Below the pieces are notes generated by a model that did not search any database, was not told where the DNA came from, and was given only the letters and a program-made list of their open reading frames with translations. A program made the position numbers and the translations under genes. A stretch of DNA of 64,000 nt from Rhodanobacteraceae bacterium (GTDB lineage Bacteria; Pseudomonadota; Gammaproteobacteria; Xanthomonadales; Rhodanobacteraceae), in assembly GCA_030123585.1 (NCBI GenBank), contig CP126120.1, positions 1,861,001 to 1,925,000 of the forward strand. The letters are read 5' to 3'. This document shows, one piece after another, positions 55,869-64,000 of this stretch (its first letter is position 1; each line of letters opens with the position of its first letter).

Positions 55869-57686
55869 ATGTTCCAGAGAAGTCTTGTTGCCGTTGCAGC
55901 CTTTGCACTGATCGCTCCCGTCGCACTGGCTGCCCCGCCGCCCTCTTCGTCCCGGCCCGACCTGCGCCCCGACCAGCCGCCGGTGCCGCCGCCGGCATGG
56001 GTGGTGAAAAGCAACGGCTACGCGCAGGTGCTGCTGAAGGTGCTGGCCGAATTCAATCCCGAGTTCGCCTCGCGGTTCGGCCTGCCGGGCTACGACGACA
56101 AGGTCATCGACCTGAAACCCGATGTCGGCCAGCGCTCACGCGCGGCCCTGGCGCAGGCGCGCGACACGCTGCAGGGCGACCTTGCGAAAACCTCCGACGC
56201 CAACGTGCGCGAGGACCTGGAAATCATGATCCACAGGGCCAACCGCTTCATCGACAGCAGCAAACTGCAGGAGCAGTACCTGCTGCCGTACACCGACATC
56301 GGCCAGACCATCTTCCAGGGCGAATTCGGATTGCTGCAGGACCAGGTTGCGCCGGAGCGCCGCCCGCACGCATTGGCGCGCCTGAAGTGCTACGTCGGCA
56401 TGGCGCCCGGCTGCACGCCGGTCACGCAGGAAGCCGAGGCGCTGTGGCAAGCCAAGGCCGGCGACAAGAAGCTGCTGGGGCCTTACAAGGGCGAGGTCGA
56501 ACAGAACCTCGCGAACACCCAGCGCTACGTCGATGGCATCCGCAAGCTGTACGCGAAGTACCACATCGAAGGCGCCGGTCCCGCACTGGATGCGCTGCAG
56601 AAACAGTTGAACGATTACGACGCGTGGGTGAAGACCACGGTGCTGCCGCGCGCGCGCAGCGATGCGCGCCTGCCCGAAGCAATCTACGCCGACAATCTGA
56701 AGAACGTCGGCATCGACATTCCGCCGCAGGAACTGATCAGGCAGGCCGAGCAATCCTTCATGGAAATCCAGTCGGAAATGGAAATCCTGGCGCCCTATGT
56801 CGCCAAGGCGGAGGGGTTCGCGCCGACCACCGACTACCGCGTCGTGATCAAGGATCTGAAAAAGCAGCAGCTCGACCGCAACAACATCGAGCCGTACTAC
56901 GAAACGGTGATCGCGAAGATCGAGGCCATCATCCGCGAGCACCACCTCGTGACGCTGCCCCAGCGCAAGATGATCATGCGCCTGGCGTCGGAAGCCGAAA
57001 GCGCCGCGCAGCCCGCGCCACACATGGACCCGCCGCCGTTGATCAACAACCACGGCGAGCGTGGCGCGTTCGTGCTGCCGCTCGGCAATCCGCCGTCCGG
57101 CAATGGCAAGAACGAGGCCTACGACGACTTCACCTGCAAGGCCTGCGCGTGGACGCTGACGGCGCACGAAGGCCGGCCGGGCCATGAATTGCAGTTCTCC
57201 GCGATGGTCGAGCACGGCGTGTCGCTGGCGCGCTCGCTGTTCGCCTTCAACAGCGTCAACGTGGAAGGCTGGGCGCTGTACGCCGAATGGATGATGGTGC
57301 CCTACGAACCCGCCGGCGGCCAGATGATCGCGCTGCAACTGCGCCTGCAGCGCGCGGCGCGCGCGTTCCTCGATCCGATGCTGAACCTCGGCCTGATCAC
57401 GCCCCAGCGCGCGCACGCCATCCTGGTCAACGATGTCGGCCTTTCCGAAGCCTTCGCGCGCGAGGAACTGAACCGCTTCATGTTCCGCTCGCCCGGCCAG
57501 GCCACCGCGTACTTCTACGGTTATTCGCGGCTCCTGCAGTTGCGTGCGCACACCGAGATCGCGCTGGGCGACAGGTTCGACCTGCAGCAGTTCAACGATT
57601 TCCTGCTGTCGCAAGGCTTGCTGCCGCCGGATCAACTCGCAGAGGCCGTGGACAAGCAGTTCATTCCTTCACACATGGCGCACTGA
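55869..57686 (+). CDS. DUF885 family secreted metallopeptidase-like protein
   Basis: The 605-residue protein has a signal peptide (cleavage near ALA) and DUF885 features: the zinc motif HEGRPGHELQ near residue 436, GWALYAEWMM with the downstream Glu, and FMFRSPGQATAYFYGY. DUF885 proteins are gluzincin-like and often periplasmic; the substrate is not known. GGAG lies upstream of ATG 55869. Confidence 0.85.
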   Translation: MFQRSLVAVAAFALIAPVALAAPPPSSSRPDLRPDQPPVPPPAWVVKSNGYAQVLLKVLAEFNPEFASRFGLPGYDDKVIDLKPDVGQRSRAALAQARDTLQGDLAKTSDANVREDLEIMIHRANRFIDSSKLQEQYLLPYTDIGQTIFQGEFGLLQDQVAPERRPHALARLKCYVGMAPGCTPVTQEAEALWQAKAGDKKLLGPYKGEVEQNLANTQRYVDGIRKLYAKYHIEGAGPALDALQKQLNDYDAWVKTTVLPRARSDARLPEAIYADNLKNVGIDIPPQELIRQAEQSFMEIQSEMEILAPYVAKAEGFAPTTDYRVVIKDLKKQQLDRNNIEPYYETVIAKIEAIIREHHLVTLPQRKMIMRLASEAESAAQPAPHMDPPPLINNHGERGAFVLPLGNPPSGNGKNEAYDDFTCKACAWTLTAHEGRPGHELQFSAMVEHGVSLARSLFAFNSVNVEGWALYAEWMMVPYEPAGGQMIALQLRLQRAARAFLDPMLNLGLITPQRAHAILVNDVGLSEAFAREELNRFMFRSPGQATAYFYGYSRLLQLRAHTEIALGDRFDLQQFNDFLLSQGLLPPDQLAEAVDKQFIPSHMAH

Positions 57687-57715
57687 ACACACAGCGTAGG
57701 CGAGGTGGTCCGCGC

Positions 57716-58450
57716 CTACGCTGCCTTGCGCGCGCGCCAATCCTCGAACGGCGTGAAGGTGCGGATCGCGAAATGCATGAGGCCATCCGCGTTGTCGATC
57801 GCGACGCGCGGCAGCATGAAAAGGTCCATGCCGCGCCCGGCGCGTCCGCGCCGCACGGTCGGCGACGCCACGAAACCCGCATCGCGCGCGACCCTGGCCA
57901 CACGCGCGTCGGCATCGCCGAACGGATAGCAGAACTGCGGCACCGCGATGCCCAGCAGGTCTTCAAGTTCCCTGCGGCCGCCGGCGATTTCGTCCTGCAG
58001 TTGCGCGTCGCTGCATTGGGTGAGATGCGGATGGGTGCGTGTATGCGCACCGATCTCCATGCCGCCCACGCGCCAAGCGTGCAATTGCTCGACGTTCATC
58101 ATCGGCTTGTGCACGCCGAGCTTCGCGGCATCCCAGAGATTGTGTTTGGCGATGCAGCCGTTGACGATGTAGCAGGTGGCGCTGAAGCCGTGCCGCTGCA
58201 ATATCGGCATCGCGTTTTCGAGGTTGTCGAGATAGCCGTCGTCGAAGGTGATCGCGGCGATGCGCCCGCGCCGTTCGCCGCGCAGGTACGGCATCGCCTC
58301 ACTCATTGATACGCCGCGCCACCCGAACCGGCGCAGCAACGCCATCTGCGCGGCAAACGCAGCAGGCGTGACGTACAGGCAACGCCCGTCCGGATGCAGG
58401 CCATCCGGCACTTCCGCCACGTTGTGGTACATCAGGACCGGAATCGCCAT
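57716..58450 (-). CDS. polysaccharide deacetylase family protein
   Basis: The 244-residue NodB-domain protein has LMYHNV, the metal-binding TFDDGY motif, HTRTHPHL and FCYPFGD. It would remove N-acetyl groups from a cell-envelope glycan. No signal peptide is evident, so it may act in the cytoplasm or be anchored through its N-terminal MAIPVLM. The glycan is unknown. It converges with DUF885. Confidence 0.85.
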   Translation of the reverse strand: MAIPVLMYHNVAEVPDGLHPDGRCLYVTPAAFAAQMALLRRFGWRGVSMSEAMPYLRGERRGRIAAITFDDGYLDNLENAMPILQRHGFSATCYIVNGCIAKHNLWDAAKLGVHKPMMNVEQLHAWRVGGMEIGAHTRTHPHLTQCSDAQLQDEIAGGRRELEDLLGIAVPQFCYPFGDADARVARVARDAGFVASPTVRRGRAGRGMDLFMLPRVAIDNADGLMHFAIRTFTPFEDWRARKAA

Positions 58451-58490
58451 GCTTCTCCCCTTTCCGGGGCATGGTAACCGAGCAAAGGCG

Positions 58491-59156
58491 TCAAGCCGCC
58501 GCGGGCAGCACGTACAACAGCACCGCGAAGAAGTGCAGCACGCTGCCAAGCAGCACGAACGCGTGCCACAGCACATTGTGGTAGCGCAGCTTCCTCCAGA
58601 GATGGAACGGTACGCCGAGCGTGTACGCAGCGCCGCCGGCCAGCAGCAGCGCTGTGCCGCCCGCATGGAGACGCGCCGCCAACGGCCCGAAGGTCAGCAG
58701 GCCGAGCCATCCCATCACGAGGTACAAGGCGATTTCGAGCGCACGCCACTGGCGCAGGCGGGTGAATTGCAACATGCTGCCCAGCGCGGCCAACGCCCAG
58801 ATGGCGCCAAACAGCCACCAGCCACGGCTGCCGCCCAACGCGATCAATGCAAACGGCGTGTAGGTGCCGGCAATCAGCAGGTTGATTGCGATGTGGTCGA
58901 GCCGCGCCAGCACGCGCGGCGCGAAGTGCACCGGCACGGCGTGGTAGATGGTCGAGATCGTGTACAGCAGGACCAGCGCGGCGCCGAATACCGCGCACGC
59001 GGTCACATCGAGCGCGTGTCCATCGACCGCCGCGAACGCGACCGGCGTGGTCAGCCCGGCGATGCTGAGCAGGACGCCGACACCCTGCAGCACGTTGTTG
59101 GCGACTTCCTCGCCGAAGGTGTATCCGGCGGACGACAACCATCCGGTGCGGGTCAT
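58491..59156 (-). CDS. hemolysin III family membrane protein
   Basis: The 221-residue PAQR/hemolysin III protein has seven membrane segments and the conserved STIYH, DHIAI and LWHAFVLLGSVLHFFAV motifs whose histidines bind zinc. Relatives are YqfA-like, of unknown function. It is followed closely by the deacetylase gene in the same direction. The 194 bases upstream hold nothing clear. Confidence 0.87.
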   Translation of the reverse strand: MTRTGWLSSAGYTFGEEVANNVLQGVGVLLSIAGLTTPVAFAAVDGHALDVTACAVFGAALVLLYTISTIYHAVPVHFAPRVLARLDHIAINLLIAGTYTPFALIALGGSRGWWLFGAIWALAALGSMLQFTRLRQWRALEIALYLVMGWLGLLTFGPLAARLHAGGTALLLAGGAAYTLGVPFHLWRKLRYHNVLWHAFVLLGSVLHFFAVLLYVLPAAA

Positions 59157-59350
59157 GCACGGGCTCCAAGTGATAGTTCGCGGTGACCCGCGCGCAAAGC
59201 AGTCTACGCAGCGGATGTTGGTGAGAAGTCAGGCCATGGAGCTCTTTGCCACGGATGGCGGCTTCAATGGCCGTTCTGGACAGGAACAATGCATGAGCGC
59301 CCGATCGTCGGCTACGCCGAACGAAGCCGCGTTCATGGACGAACGCACAA

Positions 59351-59791
59351 CTATCTGGTGATGGTAAATTTGCCGAAATCCACGCCCAGATCCCAGCCCT
59401 TGCCGGTGCCGCTGAGCGCCAGCGAGACGTTGCCCTTGGTCATCACGGTGCCACCCGCGGAACGCACCGCGCCGGCATGCGCACCGCCGGTTGCGTAGGT
59501 ACCGAGGATCTCGTTGATGTTGAAGATGCCGGAGAACTTGCCGACGCCTTCGATGCTGGATTTGCCGAAGCTGAGTCCGCCGCCCTTGCTGCGCAGGTGC
59601 ACACGCATGTGCTGCCCATTGCTGCAGGTGACGTCGCCGCTTCCGCTGGCAGTCTTGTAGAACGCCGACCAGCCGCTGATCTCGAAGTTCATCCTGCAGC
59701 TGATTTCACCGGCCGCCTGCGCGTTGCCGGCATACACGAGCGGCACTGCAGCCAGCAGTGCAGTGAGGACGAGGTTGCGTGCGGTGTGCAT
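59351..59791 (-). CDS. secreted protein of unknown function
   Basis: The 146-residue protein has a Sec signal (cleavage after AQA near residue 27) and a Gly/Ser-rich mature part with two Cys (ISCRM and VTCSNG), ending with WDLGVDFGKFTITR. An AGGAGGT lies five bases before ATG 59791, the strongest ribosome binding site seen in the window. The glycine pattern and repeated strands resemble lipid-binding barrels, but I do not recognise the family. Confidence 0.7.
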   Translation of the reverse strand: MHTARNLVLTALLAAVPLVYAGNAQAAGEISCRMNFEISGWSAFYKTASGSGDVTCSNGQHMRVHLRSKGGGLSFGKSSIEGVGKFSGIFNINEILGTYATGGAHAGAVRSAGGTVMTKGNVSLALSGTGKGWDLGVDFGKFTITR

Positions 59792-59866
59792 GGTGACCTC
59801 CTGTTGAGTTGTGCCGAAGTTGCTGGAGCATTGTTGCTCGGAAGCCTGAACGAAACCATACGTGGA

Positions 59867-59933
59867 GTAGCGTGCGCTTCGCGCACGACCGGTGGTGCAT
59901 TGCGTTGCCAAGCGTGCGCGGAGCGCACGCTAC
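59867..59933. repeat. GTAGCGTGCGC inverted repeat
   Basis: GTAGCGTGCGCTTCGCGCACG at 59867-59887 and CGTGCGCGGAGCGCACGCTAC at 59913-59933 are inverted copies with one mismatch. Each arm is itself nearly palindromic. It lies between the secreted protein and the PfkB kinase and may act as a terminator. Confidence 0.7.
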
Positions 59934-59940
59934 CAGCGAA

Positions 59941-62125
<2,185 letters not shown>

Positions 62126-62129
62126 GTCG

Positions 62130-62340
62130 CTCACTTCGTTCGCTGCAAGTGGCTCGCTGCGCTCGCTGTAAAGAGTCAAGCCGCTCACTTCGTTCGCTGT
62201 AAAGGGTAAATGTAAAGAGTAAGGTGTCGTTCGTCGATTTTCTCTTTACAGTCTGCGCAGCAGACGGCTTTACTCTTTACAGGCGGCGCAGCCGCCGACT
62301 TACCCTTTACAGGCGGCGCAGCCGCCGACTCACTCTCCAG
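62130..62340. repeat. CTTTACA-bounded hairpin repeats, locus 2
   Basis: The right half has three units with a period of 30-31 bases starting at 62244, 62275 and 62305, each CTTTACAG followed by a short palindrome (TCTGCGCAGCAGA, then GGCGGCGCAGCCGCC twice) and GACTT/GGCTT. The left half has the inverse order TGTAAAG with CGCTCACTTCGTTCGCTG. It fills the gap between mreB and mreC. Confidence 0.8.
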
Positions 62341-62342
62341 CC

Positions 62343-63338
62343 ATGGCGCTTCCGCAAAAGGAATCCACTCCGATCTTCTCGGACGCGACCGCGGGCACGC
62401 TGCGCCTGATCGCCTACCTCGCGCTGGCCGCGGTGCTGATGGTGCTGGACCACCGCAACGGCTGGCTGCACCGGGTGCGCTACGCCGGCGCCGCGGCGAT
62501 CGTGCCGATCTACAAGATCGCGGCCGCGCCGGCCGATTGGATCCACGCGGCCGGCACCGCGTTCGCCGAACGCAGCAAGCTGATCGACGAGAACCGCCAG
62601 TTGCGCGAGGCGCTGCTGCTGGCCGAGGCGCGCCTCAACCGCATGCACGCGGTCACCCAGCAGAACGAACGCCTGAAGCAATTGCTGGAGACGCAGCAGT
62701 TGCTGGGCATGCACGCGCAACTGGCGCGGCTGATCGACGTGCAACTCGGCCCCACCCGCGACCGCGTGATGCTCAACGTCGGCGCCGACGAAGGCGTGCA
62801 CGTGGGCCAGACCGTGATCGACTCGCACGGCGTGATGGGCCAGATCATCGAGGTCCTGCCGCACGCTTCGGTGGCGATGCTGGTGGTCGATCCCGACCAC
62901 GCGGTGCCGGTGATGGCCAGCCGCACCGGGCTGCGCGGAATCGCGCACGGCACCGGCGATTCCGACCAGTTGCTGGTGCCGAACCTGCCGTTGTCGTCGG
63001 ACCTGAAGCCGGGCGACCAACTGGTCACGTCGGGCCTGGGCGGACGCTTCCCGGCCGGCTTTCCGGTCGGCACCGTCATCAGGCTCGAACGCGGACCGTC
63101 CGGGATGTTCCTGCAGGCGCTGGTGAAACCTGCCGCCGAACTCGAACGCAGCGGCGAAGTGTTGCTGCTGCGCGACCAGCCCGATCCGGTCGGGCCGCCC
63201 GCGCCGGCGCCCGAAGTCGGGCCGCCGGATTCGCTCGCGCCCGTGAAGGCGGCGACCGGCGCCTCTGCCCTCCACCTCCACCCCAACCCACCCCCGCATG
63301 CGGCGGTGGGAGATAGTCGCGCGAGAGCCACGCCATGA
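62343..63338 (+). CDS. mreC: rod shape-determining protein MreC
   Basis: The 331-residue protein has a cytoplasmic N-terminus, a membrane segment at about 20-40, a coiled coil (LIDENRQLREALLLAEARL) at about 75-115 and two beta-barrel domains, ending in a Pro-rich tail. It links MreB to the penicillin-binding proteins. It overlaps mreD by 4 bases. Confidence 0.93.
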   Translation: MALPQKESTPIFSDATAGTLRLIAYLALAAVLMVLDHRNGWLHRVRYAGAAAIVPIYKIAAAPADWIHAAGTAFAERSKLIDENRQLREALLLAEARLNRMHAVTQQNERLKQLLETQQLLGMHAQLARLIDVQLGPTRDRVMLNVGADEGVHVGQTVIDSHGVMGQIIEVLPHASVAMLVVDPDHAVPVMASRTGLRGIAHGTGDSDQLLVPNLPLSSDLKPGDQLVTSGLGGRFPAGFPVGTVIRLERGPSGMFLQALVKPAAELERSGEVLLLRDQPDPVGPPAPAPEVGPPDSLAPVKAATGASALHLHPNPPPHAAVGDSRARATP

Positions 63339-63835
63339 ACCGCGTGCGCGCGCAAGGCTGGGCGTTCTGGATCGGCATCGTGCTGGCGTTGCTGCTGATG
63401 CTGATGCCGCTGCCCGCGATGATCCAGCCGCTGAAACCGTACTGGCCTGCGCTGGTGCTGACGTACTGGTCGCTGGAAGCCACCGACCGCGTGGGCGTCG
63501 GGCTCGCGTTCTGCGTGGGCCTCGCCGCCGACCTCCTGAACGGCGCGCTGCTCGGCGACCAGGCGCTGCGGCTCGCGGTGCTGGTGTTCATCGTGCTGCG
63601 CTTCCGTTCGCGGCTGCGCTTCTTCCCGATGTGGCAGCAGGCGCTGGCGGTGTGGCTGCTGCTGCTCAACAACCACGTGCTGCAGGCCCTGATCCGCGCG
63701 TTCGCGGGCGACTCGCCGATGCCCGCGCTGTCGTGGCTGGCGCCGGCGGTGGGCGCGGCGATCTGGCCGTTCGTGTTCCTGCTGCTGGACGACGTCAACA
63801 CCCGCCTGCGCGGCAAGGGAGCGAAGCCGGCATGA
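63335..63835 (+). CDS. mreD: rod shape-determining protein MreD
   Basis: The 166-residue inner-membrane protein has five or six membrane segments (e.g. WIGIVLALLLMLMPLP) and the LAADLLNGALLGDQALRL element of MreD. It overlaps the mreC end and the mrdA start (ATGA) by 4 bases each. Confidence 0.92.
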   Translation: MNRVRAQGWAFWIGIVLALLLMLMPLPAMIQPLKPYWPALVLTYWSLEATDRVGVGLAFCVGLAADLLNGALLGDQALRLAVLVFIVLRFRSRLRFFPMWQQALAVWLLLLNNHVLQALIRAFAGDSPMPALSWLAPAVGAAIWPFVFLLLDDVNTRLRGKGAKPA

Positions 63836-64000
63836 ACGAACGCCGCGAGCTGCCGGACGAGGGCGCGCGGCGCGCGCGCTTCGCCCGCCGCGCGCTGGCC
63901 GGTTTCGCGATCATGCTGGCGCTGGTGCTGGCGGTGGCCGGACGCTTCGTGTACCTGCAGGTGCACGAGCACGCCGAATACTCGACCCGCGCCAAGGCCA
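63832..64000 (+). CDS. mrdA: penicillin-binding protein 2, 5' part
   Basis: Only the first 56 codons are in the window: a short cytoplasmic N-terminus, a membrane helix (AGFAIMLALVLAVAGRFVYLQV) and HEHAEYSTRAKA, the typical PBP2 start. Position in mreBCD-mrdA fits the elongation transpeptidase. The penicillin-binding domain lies beyond the edge. Confidence 0.85.
   Translation, partial: MNERRELPDEGARRARFARRALAGFAIMLALVLAVAGRFVYLQVHEHAEYSTRAKA

Noticed and set aside
62244..62318. Evenly spaced 30-31 base repeats that look like a short CRISPR array
   Set aside because: The repeated words are only 7-8 bases with palindromes in between, there are no unique spacers, and no cas genes are near; this is a hairpin repeat.

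Overview
The window is a high-GC (by eye roughly two-thirds G+C), gene-dense chromosomal segment of a gammaproteobacterium. Gene content and order point to the Xanthomonadales (Lysobacterales), most likely Rhodanobacteraceae: petABC followed by sspAB, ruvC-ruvA-kup next to ruvB-ybgC-tolQRAB-pal-cpoB, a DUF3301 protein, a phoPQ-type pair, and intergenic arrays of GGGAATC of the kind scattered through that group. The placement is inferred from gene order and remembered family resemblance, not from a search. Most of the window is housekeeping: stringent response (relA), the cytochrome bc1 complex, glutaminyl- and aspartyl-tRNA synthetases, the Tol-Pal envelope system, Holliday-junction processing (ruvABC), queuosine synthesis (queC), two tRNA genes (Lys-TTT, Thr-TGT), coaX/birA, a PhoP/PhoQ-like two-component system, dusA, and the start of the mreBCD-mrdA elongation operon, which runs off the right edge.

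Layout. 1-5.2 kb: end of yraN, a DolP-like lipoprotein, a UDG-fold protein, a family 2 glycosyltransferase, an epimerase and a membrane-anchored TPR protein. 5.3-14 kb: relA, small envelope proteins, sspAB with petABC, and a DegS-type protease. 14-17 kb: apt, DUF2007, glnS. 17-24.5 kb is the most accessory-looking part: an ArsR regulator divergent from a NIPSNAP/racemase/hydrolase cluster, a frame-broken DUF3224 gene, a deaminase, and an operon of a Cyc2-like outer-membrane cytochrome-porin plus a c4-type di-heme cytochrome behind an FNR-type promoter. 24.7-32 kb: tRNA-Lys, queC, Tol-Pal, ybgC, ruvB. 32-41.8 kb: DUF2306, a sigma54/NtrC-type glnK-amtB-torF operon, DUF3175, two complete kup genes, ruvA and ruvC. 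The glnK operon splits the ruv cluster and is bordered by a broken kup 3' end on one side and a copy of the first 49 bases of ruvB on the other, which looks like the scar of a duplication. 41.9-64 kb: yebC, aspS, a PAS-GGDEF protein, arginase, an Hpt protein, tRNA-Thr, a SPOR protein, coaX, birA, phoPQ, dusA, several envelope or secreted proteins, a PfkB kinase and mreBCD.

Structured intergenic repeats are unusually visible. Five families occur here: CTTTACA-bounded variable hairpins (between dusA and the PepSY gene, and between mreB and mreC), CGGAT-rich inverted elements (before glnS and before aspS), GGGAATC/GATTCCC arrays (at the ruvC start), GTTGGGCT hairpin pairs, and CCCTCTCCCGC-type REP hairpins. 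Some run into coding sequence, at the dusA C-terminus and the ruvC N-terminus.

The observations most worth following up are the cytochrome-porin/c4 operon with an FNR-type box that falls exactly at -41.5, the scars around the glnK island, and the compensated CTTTACA hairpins.
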